NCBI GenBank assembly: GCA_023431215.1
Contig: JAEYXR010000097.1
Span: 1-14,065 of the forward strand
Direction of reading: 5' to 3'
Length of the DNA stretch: 14,065 nt
DNA from: Bacillota bacterium
GTDB lineage: Bacteria > Bacillota > Clostridia > Oscillospirales > Ruminococcaceae
Position numbers and translations under genes: made by a program
The notes under the pieces: model-generated
Seen by the model: only the letters and a program-made list of their open reading frames with translations
The model's database searches: none
What the model was told of the DNA's origin: nothing
Shown: piece by piece, positions 5,773-12,854 of the stretch
Position numbering within the stretch: position 1 is the stretch's first letter
Layout of the letters: each line of letters starts with the position of its first letter

Positions 5773-6708
5773 ATGTCTAAAATTTATACCTCTGCCGATG
5801 AGTTGATTGGAAAAACCCCGCTTTTGGAGCTTACCCACCTGGAGAAGAAATATGCTCTGGAAGCAAAACTGCTGGCAAAGCTGGAGTATTTTAACCCCGC
5901 AGGCTCGGTAAAAGACCGTATTGCCAAAGCCATGATAGATGATGCCGAAGCTTCCGGAAAATTAACACCGGATTCTGTTATTATAGAGCCTACCTCCGGC
6001 AACACAGGCATTGGTCTTGCTTCTGTTGCTGCCGCCAAAGGTTACCGTATTATTATTGTAATGCCCGAGACTATGTCTGTGGAGCGCCGCCAACTGATGA
6101 AGGCCTACGGTGCCGAGCTGGTGCTGAGCGACGGAACCAAAGGCATGAAAGGTGCTATTGCCAAGGCAGAGGAGCTGGCGGCACAAATTCCCGGCAGCTT
6201 TATTCCCGGGCAGTTTAATAATCCCGCCAATCCCCAGGTGCACCGCATTACAACCGGTCCCGAAATTTATGAGGACACCGATGGAGAGGTGGATATTTTT
6301 GTTGCCGGTATTGGCACAGGCGGTACCATCACCGGAGTAGGTGAATATTTAAAATCTAAAAAACCCGGTGTGCAAATTGTAGCGGTAGAACCGGCCTCTT
6401 CGGCAGTGCTGTCAACAGGTGTTGCAGGCGCTCACAAAATACAGGGCATTGGCGCAGGGTTTGTACCGGAAGTGCTGAACACCGCGGTGTATGATGAAAT
6501 ACTAACGGTCACCAATGAAGACGCCTTTGCCATGGGCAAGGAAATTGGCAAAAACGAGGGCGTACTTGTGGGTATCTCCTCCGGTGCTGCGGTCTGGGCT
6601 GCCATTGAGCTTGCAAAACGTCCCGAAAACAAGGGCAAGACCATTGTAGTGCTGCTTCCCGATACCGGCGACCGTTATCTGTCCACCCCCATGTTTGCTG
6701 ATGAATAA
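5773..6708 (+). CDS. cysK: Cysteine synthase A (O-acetylserine sulfhydrylase)
   Basis: A 311-residue, PLP-dependent enzyme of fold type II that makes L-cysteine from O-acetylserine and sulfide in the cytosol. Visible landmarks: NPAGSVKDR with Schiff-base lysine K47, the substrate loop PTSGNTG (73-79), GQFNNPANPQVH (146-157), the phosphate-binding GIGTGGT (180-185 region), GISSGA (267-272) and LPDTGDRYLST (295-305). Length and motif spacing are those of CysK rather than CysM or cystathionine beta-synthase. The start at 5773 matches the family N-terminus (SKIYTSADELIGKTPLL) and has AAGGGAG at 8-nt spacing. An in-frame upstream extension to 5659 is rejected. It appears monocistronic, with no cysE nearby. 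Expression is probably governed by the operator at 5571 and the Cys leader at 5651. Confidence 0.96.
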   Translation: MSKIYTSADELIGKTPLLELTHLEKKYALEAKLLAKLEYFNPAGSVKDRIAKAMIDDAEASGKLTPDSVIIEPTSGNTGIGLASVAAAKGYRIIIVMPETMSVERRQLMKAYGAELVLSDGTKGMKGAIAKAEELAAQIPGSFIPGQFNNPANPQVHRITTGPEIYEDTDGEVDIFVAGIGTGGTITGVGEYLKSKKPGVQIVAVEPASSAVLSTGVAGAHKIQGIGAGFVPEVLNTAVYDEILTVTNEDAFAMGKEIGKNEGVLVGISSGAAVWAAIELAKRPENKGKTIVVLLPDTGDRYLSTPMFADE

Positions 6709-6746
6709 TGCTTTTATCCAATAGCTACAGCAAAGCCCCTTGAATA

Positions 6747-6945
6747 CTACTGCACTTCATTAAATAGAAACAGTTCTTCAATAGGAGTTTCTGTAATTTT
6801 TGCAATATCTATTGCAAGCTTCAGCGACGGGTTGTAGCCTTCGGCCTTTCAACGCATGGTGGCTTCTTGTCGGATGCCTATGTTTTCTCCTAGTTGTTCT
6901 TGTGTTAATCCTTCAAATCTTTAATATTTCTTTCAGTTGTAGATA
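6747..6945 (-). pseudogene. Degraded small XRE-family helix-turn-helix regulator
   Basis: Read leftward, one frame gives RFEGLTQEQLGENIGIRQ, then a TGA at 6849-6851, then KAEGYNPSLKLAIDIAKI and TPIEELFLFNE before a stop at 6747-6749. This aligns along its whole length with the common 65-70 residue XRE proteins (GLTQEQLA, a VSRQTI-type recognition helix, YNPSLxLAxxIAxxF, SIEEIF). The piece expected before GLTQ (RNIKDLK) is in a neighbouring frame, with a stop at 6921-6923 in the main frame, and no start codon remains. So there is an in-frame stop, a frameshift and a lost 5' end. The remnant ends close to the kbl terminator. I infer a dead gene that is still recognisable, hence decayed fairly recently. 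Confidence 0.65.
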
Positions 6946-6957
6946 AACGAACTACGC

Positions 6958-6989
6958 AAAAAAGCAGCCGCAAGTGCGGCTGCTTTTTT
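6958..6989. terminator. Strong rho-independent terminator after kbl (bidirectional)
   Basis: An 8-bp perfect GC-rich stem, GCAGCCGC (6964-6971) / GCGGCTGC (6976-6983), with loop AAGT, is flanked by six A on the left and six T on the right. It works in both directions by sequence: leftward it ends the tdh-kbl operon a few nt after the kbl stop, rightward it could catch read-through from cysK. Confidence 0.92.
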
Positions 6990-6994
6990 GTTAA

Positions 6995-8176
6995 TTACTT
7001 TTGCATTTCATCCCGAACTTGTTTAAAGCACTCTACCACATGAGCCAAATCTTCTTTGGTATGGGCCGCAGACACCTGTGTGCGGATGCGTGCCTTGCCC
7101 TTTGGCACTACAGGGTAGGTAAAGCTGATGACATAAATGCCCTTTTCCAGCATACGAGCAGCCATGTCCGAAGCAATATGCTCATCGTACAGCATAATGG
7201 GAACAATTGGGTGTTCACCGGGGATAATGTCAAAGCCTGCCTGGGTAAGCAGGCTGCGATAATAAGCTGTATTTTCCGCCAAGGTATCCCGCAGGGCCGT
7301 GCTTTCCTGCAGCAGCTCCACAGCACGGAGACTGGCGGCTGCCACGGCAGGAGCCATGGTGTTGGAAAACAGGTAGGGGCGGCTGCGCTGACGCAGCAGG
7401 TCTACAATCTCCTTGCGTGCACTGGTAAAACCGCCCGATGCGCCGCCAAGGGCCTTGCCAAAGGTTCCGGTGATAATATCGGGACGTCCCACCACACCGC
7501 AGTGCTCCGGGGTACCACAGCCATGAGCTCCCACAAAGCCTGTAGCGTGGCTGTCGTCCACCATCACCAGTGCGTCATATTCATCGGCAAGGTCACAAAT
7601 AGCCTTTAGGTTTGCAATAATACCGTCCATAGAGAATACACCGTCGGTGGCGATAAGGCGGATTCGGCAATCCTTGGTTTCCTCTAGCTTGGCCCGCAGG
7701 TCTGCCATGTCGTTGTTTTTGTAGCGCAAGCGGCGTGCCTTGCAAAGGCGCACACCGTCAATGATGCTGGCGTGGTTGAGCTCGTCACTGATGACAGCAT
7801 CTGCCTCGGTAAGCAGGGTCTCAAACAAGCCTCCGTTGGCATCAAAGCAGGAGGAATACAAAATAGTGTCCTCTGTGCCCAAAAACTGGCTCATCTTGGC
7901 TTCCAGGTCTTTGTGCACCTGCTGTGTTCCGCAAATAAAGCGAACGGAAGAAAGACCGTAGCCCCAGCGGTCGTAAGCATCCTTTGCAGCAGCAATAATG
8001 CGGCTGTCGTTGGCCAATCCCAGATAGTTGTTGGCACACATATTCACCACACCCTTGGCGGCAGTGGTATCTATCACCTTGGTTTGAGGAGTGGTGATGA
8101 CGCGCTCATTTTTCAGCGTGCCAGCCCCAGCAATTGCTTCCAGTTCTTGATGGTATATTTTTAGTGCTGTTTTCAT
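6995..8176 (-). CDS. kbl: 2-amino-3-ketobutyrate CoA ligase (glycine C-acetyltransferase)
   Basis: A 393-residue PLP enzyme of the alpha-oxoamine synthase family. It cleaves 2-amino-3-oxobutyrate with CoA to glycine and acetyl-CoA, the second step of threonine degradation by way of Tdh. Landmarks: NMCANNYLGLA (45-55), SVRFICGTQQVHKDLE (77-92), DELNHASIIDG (131-141), VMVDDSHATGF (204-214) and TGTFGKALGGASGG (236-249) with PLP lysine K241. Length and motifs match Escherichia coli Kbl (398 residues). The start at 8176 is chosen for AGGGAGGAAG at the right spacing; an upstream ATG at 8203 overlaps the tdh stop and lacks a ribosome site. It follows tdh by 19 nt, and the substrate of Kbl is the unstable product of Tdh, so co-expression makes biochemical sense. 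Confidence 0.96.
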   Translation of the reverse strand: MKTALKIYHQELEAIAGAGTLKNERVITTPQTKVIDTTAAKGVVNMCANNYLGLANDSRIIAAAKDAYDRWGYGLSSVRFICGTQQVHKDLEAKMSQFLGTEDTILYSSCFDANGGLFETLLTEADAVISDELNHASIIDGVRLCKARRLRYKNNDMADLRAKLEETKDCRIRLIATDGVFSMDGIIANLKAICDLADEYDALVMVDDSHATGFVGAHGCGTPEHCGVVGRPDIITGTFGKALGGASGGFTSARKEIVDLLRQRSRPYLFSNTMAPAVAAASLRAVELLQESTALRDTLAENTAYYRSLLTQAGFDIIPGEHPIVPIMLYDEHIASDMAARMLEKGIYVISFTYPVVPKGKARIRTQVSAAHTKEDLAHVVECFKQVRDEMQK

Positions 8177-8195
8177 CTTTCTTCCTCCCTGTTGC

Positions 8196-9242
8196 TTAGT
8201 CATTAATGTGCTCCCAGTCCAAAATCACCTTGCCGGAATTGCCTGACTTCATGGCTTCAAAGCCTTTTTCAAAATCCCGTACATCAAACCGGTGGGTGAT
8301 AATGGGGGTAATATCCAACCCACTTTCCAGCATAGCGGACATTTTATACCAGGTTTCATACATCTTGCGGCCGTAAATGCCCAAAATGGTAAGTCCGTTA
8401 AAGATGACCTGGTTCCAGTCAATGGCTTCATTGCGGGAAGGAAGCCCCAGCAGGGCAATTTTACCGCCGTGGAACATCACATCCACCATATCGCGAAATG
8501 CCGCGGGATTTCCGGACATCTCCAGCCCTACATCAAAGCCTTCTTTCATATCCAGTCGCTGCATCACGTCGGTAAGGCTTTCCCTGCTGACATTCACTGC
8601 TGTTTCAATGCCCATTTTTCTGGCCAGCTCCAGCCTATAGTCGTTGACATCGGTAATCACTACGTGGCGGGCGCCTGCGTGGCGGGCCACCGCTCCTGCC
8701 ATGATGCCAATGGGACCCGCACCGGTAATCAGTACATCTTCGCCCAGCAGTTCAAAGGAAAGGGCCGTGTGCACCGCATTGCCAAAGGGGTCAAAAATAG
8801 AATATAGCTCCAGAGGAATTTTATCATTGCACCGCCAGACGTTGGCGGCGGGTATTACCAAGTATTCTGCAAAAGCACCGCTGCGGTTAACCCCCACACC
8901 CTTGGTGTTTTTGCAAAGGTGGCGGCGGCCTGCCAGACAGTTGCGGCACTTGCCACATACAATATGCCCTTCTCCGCTGACCAGCTCACCCACACGGAAG
9001 CCTGCAGCGTTGCTGCCAACCTCTACAATTTCTCCTACAAATTCGTGTCCCACGGTCATACCTACCGGTATTGTATCCTGCGCCCACTGATTCCAGTCAT
9101 AAATATGCACATCGGTGCCGCAAATGGCAGTTTTTTTAATCTTTATTTTCACGTCGTTAATCCCCACCTGGGGTATGGGAACACGCTCCATCCAGAGACC
9201 GGGCTGTGCAAGCTTTTTGGTTAGTGCATACATTGTATCCAT
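8196..9242 (-). CDS. tdh: L-threonine 3-dehydrogenase
   Basis: A 348-residue zinc-dependent medium-chain dehydrogenase that oxidises L-threonine to 2-amino-3-oxobutyrate with NAD+. Landmarks: KTAICGTDVHIYDWNQWAQ (37-55, catalytic zinc ligand C41), TVGHEFVGE (63-71, H66 and E67), the structural-zinc cysteines C96, C99, C102 and C110, and the Rossmann motif ITGAGPIG (172-179). The close match to the threonine-specific subgroup (HIYDWNQWAQDTIP) and the kbl gene behind it separate it from sorbitol or alcohol dehydrogenases. The start at 9242 has TTAGGAGG at 8-nt spacing. Transcribed from the promoter at 9298-9326 together with kbl. Nothing odd in the protein. Confidence 0.96.
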   Translation of the reverse strand: MDTMYALTKKLAQPGLWMERVPIPQVGINDVKIKIKKTAICGTDVHIYDWNQWAQDTIPVGMTVGHEFVGEIVEVGSNAAGFRVGELVSGEGHIVCGKCRNCLAGRRHLCKNTKGVGVNRSGAFAEYLVIPAANVWRCNDKIPLELYSIFDPFGNAVHTALSFELLGEDVLITGAGPIGIMAGAVARHAGARHVVITDVNDYRLELARKMGIETAVNVSRESLTDVMQRLDMKEGFDVGLEMSGNPAAFRDMVDVMFHGGKIALLGLPSRNEAIDWNQVIFNGLTILGIYGRKMYETWYKMSAMLESGLDITPIITHRFDVRDFEKGFEAMKSGNSGKVILDWEHIND

Positions 9243-9297
9243 CTGTGCAGCCTCCTAATATGTCTTTGGTTTAAGTACAAAAACTTTCTTTAATGTT

Positions 9298-9326
9298 ATC
9301 ATACTAGGGACAAATTTAAAAATCAA
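9298..9326 (-). promoter_or_regulatory. Sigma-A promoter of the tdh-kbl operon
   Basis: Read leftward, TTGATT (9326-9321) and TATGAT (9303-9298) are separated by 17 bp, with about 50 nt from the expected start site to the tdh ATG. No riboswitch-like fold was recognised in this short leader. Confidence 0.75.
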
Positions 9327-9443
9327 CTATTTTTTGCAGAAGAATACCAATATTTTTCCGGTGACTTTACTGTACTTACATGTGTTGCTGCAAAGCTTAC
9401 ACCATGTATAAAAATAACAGTTATTCTTGTATGAAACAGCAAA

Positions 9444-9485
9444 GCCTTTGCAAAGCCCACATTTTCATGCAGCCCTTGCAAAGGC
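9444..9485 (-). terminator. Probable terminator after alr
   Basis: Arms GCCTTTGCAA (9444-9453) and TTGCAAAGGC (9476-9485) are perfectly complementary and start 13 nt beyond the alr stop codon. Read leftward the stem is followed by TTTGCTGTTT, an imperfect T tract. The 22-nt loop is large, so termination efficiency is uncertain. Confidence 0.55.
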
Positions 9486-9498
9486 AAATGCTATTAAT

Positions 9499-10686
9499 TT
9501 AAAGATGCGATTTAGGAGTGTAAGCTTCTTTTCTTTCACCATCACCCAGATAAACCCGGTTTACACGGCGGCTGATTGCACAGATACGCTCGTAGCTGAT
9601 GGTATTGGTAAGGTCTGCCAGCTCATCCCAGGTAATTTCTTCGCCTTTGTCTTTTCCTACCAGGGTAACCACATCACCCATTGCCACATTGGGAATATGC
9701 GATACATCCACCATAAGCTGATCCATACATACCCTGCCGATTACAGGAGCACGGCAACCGCGAATCAGTACCTGGGCTTGATCTCCCAGCTCGCGGGGAT
9801 AGCCGTCTGCATACCCTACAGGCACAGTGGCAACTATAGTATCTCCCTGTGCTCTAAAGCGCCTTCCATAGCTGACGCTGTCATTATGATTAACATGCTT
9901 TACCATAGAAACCACCGAGCGCAGTGTCATAACCGGACGCAGCGGCAAAATGCTGCGCATTTGCCCGGAGGGGGCAAGACCATACATGCAAATGCCCATT
10001 CTTACCATATCCAACCGCATTTGGGGGTATAGTACCCCTGCAGCAGAATTGCAGCAGTGGCGCAAACCAATATCAATGTTCCTTTGGGTAAGGTAGTTGC
10101 ATGCTGTCTGGTAGAGTTCAAACTGTTTTTGGGTGTACTCCACCGATTCGGCAGATTCCGGTTCGTCCGCCACCGAAAAATGGGTAAAAATACCGGTAAC
10201 ATGAAGCTCCGGCTGCAGAGCCGCCTTTTCCATTGCCGCCAAATCCTCGGGATGACGAGGATTAAAGCCCAATCTACCCATGCCGGTATCCACCTTTAAG
10301 TGAATATCCACCCGCACCCCCGCGTCCTTTGCATTTTGAACCAACTGGGCTGCATACTCGGCAGAAAACACAGCTTGTGTAATCTTATTTTGAGCCAGAC
10401 TTTGAGCATAGCCGGGGCAGGTATAGCCAAAGATGAGAATGGGACGGGTAATCCCCACCGACCGCAGCTCCAAGGCTTCGCTCAGGCAGGAAACACCAAA
10501 CCAGTCTACCCCCAGCTTTTCCAGTACCGGAGCCATTGCGGTCGCACCATGACCGTAAGCATCTGCTTTTACCACCGCCAAATATCGGCAGCCAATATGC
10601 TGATGCAGCAGTTCATAATTATATGTTAAACAGTCTAAATCCACCTCTGCGCGGCAGCGCTCGGGAACGTTTACCAGCATGTTCAT
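9499..10686 (-). CDS. alr: Alanine racemase
   Basis: A 395-residue PLP enzyme interconverting L- and D-alanine; D-alanine feeds peptidoglycan synthesis. Landmarks of fold type III racemases: the N-terminal AEVDLDCLTYNY (13-24), AVVKADAYGHG (37-47) with PLP lysine K40, HLKVDTGMGRLGF (129-141), RMGICMYGLAPS (229-240), VSYGRRF (271-277) with catalytic tyrosine Y273, VPVGYADGYPR (288-298) and IGRVCMDQLMVDV (316-328). The frame stays open to a TTG at 10770, but the predicted promoter gives transcripts starting near 10742, and homology begins at about residue 10 of the version used here, so the ATG at 10686 is preferred. A second ATG at 10680 is possible, and both have weak ribosome sites. It stands alone, with its own promoter and terminator. 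Confidence 0.94.
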   Translation of the reverse strand: MNMLVNVPERCRAEVDLDCLTYNYELLHQHIGCRYLAVVKADAYGHGATAMAPVLEKLGVDWFGVSCLSEALELRSVGITRPILIFGYTCPGYAQSLAQNKITQAVFSAEYAAQLVQNAKDAGVRVDIHLKVDTGMGRLGFNPRHPEDLAAMEKAALQPELHVTGIFTHFSVADEPESAESVEYTQKQFELYQTACNYLTQRNIDIGLRHCCNSAAGVLYPQMRLDMVRMGICMYGLAPSGQMRSILPLRPVMTLRSVVSMVKHVNHNDSVSYGRRFRAQGDTIVATVPVGYADGYPRELGDQAQVLIRGCRAPVIGRVCMDQLMVDVSHIPNVAMGDVVTLVGKDKGEEITWDELADLTNTISYERICAISRRVNRVYLGDGERKEAYTPKSHL

Positions 10687-10748
10687 CACTTCACTTATCA
10701 AAATATCCAGCCACACGCCCGCTATTTGAGCATTGTGCTTCTTTTGCA

Positions 10749-10777
10749 AGTATACGCTTTTTGTGTGCAATTTACAA
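10749..10777 (-). promoter_or_regulatory. Sigma-A promoter of alr
   Basis: Read leftward, TTGTAA (10777-10772) and TATACT (10754-10749) are separated by 17 bp. The implied transcription start near 10742 excludes the upstream TTG start and leaves a leader of about 55 nt. Confidence 0.7.
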
Positions 10778-10918
10778 TTGTTTTCTGCCTTTATGCCCCG
10801 TGCAGCATATCAGATTTTTTGCATATTAAGCTATTAAACGGCTAATTGGTATTGACATTTACATGAGGGTGCCGTACCATTCGTGAGAAAACAACAGGTA
10901 AACTGCAGTTTTAACAGC

Positions 10919-10947
10919 TTGCCTATAAAAAGTCAAGTTGCTATAAT
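10919..10947 (+). promoter_or_regulatory. Sigma-A promoter of the DUF1624 gene, with a 5'-end hairpin
   Basis: TTGCCT (10919-10924) and a perfect TATAAT (10942-10947) are separated by 17 bp, with an expected start near 10954 and an 80-nt leader. The hairpin AACAGC-AAAG-GCTGTT (10950-10965) covers the mRNA 5' end, and GGGG/CCCC (10996-11010) forms a second small stem. A weaker upstream candidate is TTGACA (10852-10857) with TACCAT (10875-10880). Confidence 0.75.
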
Positions 10948-11031
10948 AGAACAGCAAAGGCTGTTTGTTTTGCAGGGCAAAAAAAGAATTTATATGGGGA
11001 GCCAAACCCCTCAAAAAAAGGATGTGCCAAT

Positions 11032-11790
11032 ATGACAGAATCCAAGCCCTCCCGTGTTCATCTGCTGGATGAGCTTCGCGGCTTTATCATCATCTTTGTG
11101 GTGGTGTACCACCTGCTGTTTGACTTAACGGTGCTTTTTCCTGCAGGCATGGACGACTGGATGTTTGACCCATGGATGAACAATTTAAGAGACGGCTTTG
11201 TTGCTGTTTTGGTACTTATCTCGGGTATCTCTTGTCTGTACTCCCACAGTAACCTGCGGCGCGGCTTTAAAACCTTTGCCTTTGGCATGGTATTTACCGT
11301 TGTTACTTATTTGTTTATGCCCAGCGAACTTATCCTGTTTGGTATTTTGCATTTTTTTGGCTGCTGCATGATGCTGTATGCTCTACTGGAAAAACCTATA
11401 TCTCAAGTGCCGGTTTGGCTTGGTGCTGGAGTTTGTATTTTGTTGTTCTTTCTTACCAAAGACATTTACTACGGAAAAATTGGATTGTTTGGCTATACTG
11501 TCAATATGCCGGCTTTTTTTTACGGCAAACCTCTGCTCTTTCCCTTGGGCTTTGCCAGTGCCGGAATTACTTCCTCTGATTACTACCCTATGATGCCATG
11601 GGCGTTTATGTTTTTTGCAGGTGCTTTTTTGGGTAGAATTATCCGCAAGGGAAAAGCACCGGTCTGGTTTTACTCCAGCCATCTGCCCTGGCTTGCCAAA
11701 ATTGGACGCCACACTCTGCTCATCTATCTTGTGCACCAACCCATTCTTTACAGCATACTCTATCTATGGTTCATGATACTATCCCGTTGA
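11032..11790 (+). CDS. DUF1624 / heparan-alpha-glucosaminide N-acetyltransferase-like membrane protein
   Basis: A 252-residue polytopic membrane protein with about seven hydrophobic segments. The DUF1624/acyltransferase-superfamily pattern is visible: LLDELRGFIIIFVVVYHLLFD (from residue 11) with H27 in the first membrane helix, VLISGISCLYS (61-71), ILFGILHFFG (101-110, a characteristic His), the loop DYYPMMPWAFMFFAG (183-197) and IGRHTLLIYLVHQPI (224-238). Relatives move acyl groups from cytosolic acyl-CoA across the membrane to sugars or peptides; the acceptor here is unknown. The start ATG has AAAGGATG upstream at suitable spacing. It is divergent from alr and convergent with rlmA, with no operon partner that reveals a substrate. 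Confidence 0.82.
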   Translation: MTESKPSRVHLLDELRGFIIIFVVVYHLLFDLTVLFPAGMDDWMFDPWMNNLRDGFVAVLVLISGISCLYSHSNLRRGFKTFAFGMVFTVVTYLFMPSELILFGILHFFGCCMMLYALLEKPISQVPVWLGAGVCILLFFLTKDIYYGKIGLFGYTVNMPAFFYGKPLLFPLGFASAGITSSDYYPMMPWAFMFFAGAFLGRIIRKGKAPVWFYSSHLPWLAKIGRHTLLIYLVHQPILYSILYLWFMILSR

Positions 11791-11795
11791 CAAAA

Positions 11796-11836
11796 AGCAG
11801 CCCACAACCGGCTCATCTTACCGGCTGCGGACTGCT
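11796..11836 (-). terminator. Terminator of rlmA, shared with the convergent DUF1624 gene
   Basis: An imperfect hairpin pairs AGCAG-CC-CA-CCGG with CCGG-TG-GG-CTGCT, with single mismatches between blocks. Read leftward it is followed by TTTTTG, which makes it a usable terminator of rlmA. Read rightward the tail is poorer (TTGCTGTTTGG). Confidence 0.7.
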
Positions 11837-11854
11837 TGCTGTTTGGTAGTATTT

Positions 11855-12688
11855 TTATCTGCGCCGATAGATGCAAAGCACAAAATCGCCCTCCATGGAC
11901 AAAGAATCCATGGCTGCCAGGCGCTCCTTTGCTTCCCTTGGGCTTTTCCAGCAATAGGGAGTCATCTGGAACAAATCCTGCAGAAGCTGCTGAGTATTTA
12001 CCGTAAACTCCTGCCCTATTTCAATACGCTCCACCAGTGAAAAATCCCCTGTGTTTTCCGGTACAGGAACATCTCCATTTTGGTATGGGGTGTCGTACAG
12101 CTCTTTTTTCAGCGCAAAAAGGTGATTGGGCCCTGGGGCCACGGTCATCAAATAGCCGCCCTTTTTCAGCACTCTGGCAAATTCGTCCCCTGCAATGGGC
12201 GCAAAAATATTTACCACCAAGTCTGCCGATGCGTCAGCAACCGGCATAGTAAAGATAGATGCCACAGCCCAAAGGATTCTACTGTCCTTTTTAGCAGCAC
12301 TTTTGAGTGCAAATTTTGAAATATCAAGCCCCATTACAGTGCAGTTGCCTGCGGATTGCCACACCTGCTTTGCAATCTCTGCCGTATACCAGCCTTCTCC
12401 GCATCCGGCATCTACCACAAAAGGATGCTGACACTCTTTCAGCAGTTTTGCAGCCTCCTGTGCCACGCGGTTGCGCAGAAAACCATAATAACCGGCTGCC
12501 AGAAAACGCTCTCTTGCAGACACCATTTCCTTGGAGTCTCCCGGAATTTTAGCATGCTTTTGGCTGGATAGCAAAAGATTAACATATCCCTGGGCTGCCA
12601 TATCAAAGCTGTGTCCCTTGACACACCTCCAGCTTGCCTGCTGACGGGCAAGTGGACTGTGGCACACGGGACAAAGAAAGGTATTCAT
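11855..12688 (-). CDS. rlmA: 23S rRNA (guanine-N1)-methyltransferase RlmA
   Basis: A 277-residue SAM-dependent enzyme. The N-terminal zinc knuckle C6-x2-C9-x12-C22-x3-H26 (CPVCHSPL, then RCVKGHSFD) and the following QGYVNLLL, GDSKEMVSARERFL and FLxAGYY-type segment (34-69) are typical of RlmA. The Rossmann methyltransferase follows: VVDAGCGEGWYT (91-102, SAM-binding motif I), MGLDISKFAL (119-128) and FAPIAGDEFARVLKKGGYL (162-180). Family members methylate N1 of G745 (Gram-negative) or G748 (Gram-positive, TlrB type) in 23S rRNA; TlrB contributes to tylosin resistance. As a Firmicute enzyme, G748 is more likely, but this is inferred. The ATG at 12688 has GGAG at 8-nt spacing, with a small GC hairpin (12706-12721) just upstream. 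Its promoter overlaps a palindrome. Confidence 0.88.
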   Translation of the reverse strand: MNTFLCPVCHSPLARQQASWRCVKGHSFDMAAQGYVNLLLSSQKHAKIPGDSKEMVSARERFLAAGYYGFLRNRVAQEAAKLLKECQHPFVVDAGCGEGWYTAEIAKQVWQSAGNCTVMGLDISKFALKSAAKKDSRILWAVASIFTMPVADASADLVVNIFAPIAGDEFARVLKKGGYLMTVAPGPNHLFALKKELYDTPYQNGDVPVPENTGDFSLVERIEIGQEFTVNTQQLLQDLFQMTPYCWKSPREAKERLAAMDSLSMEGDFVLCIYRRR

Positions 12689-12729
12689 ACAAATAGCTCC
12701 GTTCTGCCGCTGTTGTGCGGCTTAAAACA

Positions 12730-12758
12730 ATGATATAAAATATATCTTATTATATCAT
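12730..12758. promoter_or_regulatory. Perfect 9-bp inverted repeat overlapping the rlmA -10 box and start site
   Basis: ATGATATAA (12730-12738) and TTATATCAT (12750-12758) are exact reverse complements with an 11-bp spacer. The right arm contains most of the rlmA -10 box, and the transcription start falls near 12742. This is the position of a repressor operator, although AT-rich promoter DNA gives such palindromes by chance more easily than mixed sequence. Confidence 0.45.
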
Positions 12759-12776
12759 GAACACCAAACATTACAA
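12749..12776 (-). promoter_or_regulatory. Sigma-A promoter of rlmA
   Basis: Read leftward, TTGTAA (12776-12771) and a perfect TATAAT (12754-12749) are separated by 16 bp. The leader is about 55 nt and contains the hairpin GCCGC-ACAACA-GCGGC (12721-12706) just before the ribosome site. Confidence 0.75.
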
Positions 12777-12854
12777 ATGCATATGTGTCCTTGAAATGAA
12801 AGCATACTTATTGTTCTTGCTAAAAAGAAACTTCTTTTTTATCATCATGTTATA

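Noticed and set aside
8177..8203. Earlier ATG for kbl at 8203
   Set aside because: It overlaps the tdh stop and lacks a ribosome site, whereas AGGGAGGAAG precedes the ATG at 8176, where family homology starts.
7001..9224. Several plus-strand frames of 73-202 codons opposite kbl and tdh
   Set aside because: They mirror well-conserved coding sequence and show no start signals or family motifs of their own.
9243..9297. Glycine or threonine riboswitch in front of tdh
   Set aside because: The leader between the predicted start site and the ATG is only about 50 nt and has no recognisable aptamer core or terminator.
10687..10770. Earlier TTG start for alr at 10770
   Set aside because: It lies inside the predicted promoter, upstream of the transcription start, and the added residues do not resemble alanine racemase.
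10996..11010. GGGG/CCCC hairpin before the DUF1624 gene as an intrinsic terminator
   Set aside because: The stem is only 4 bp and is followed by an A tract, not T, so it would not terminate rightward transcription.
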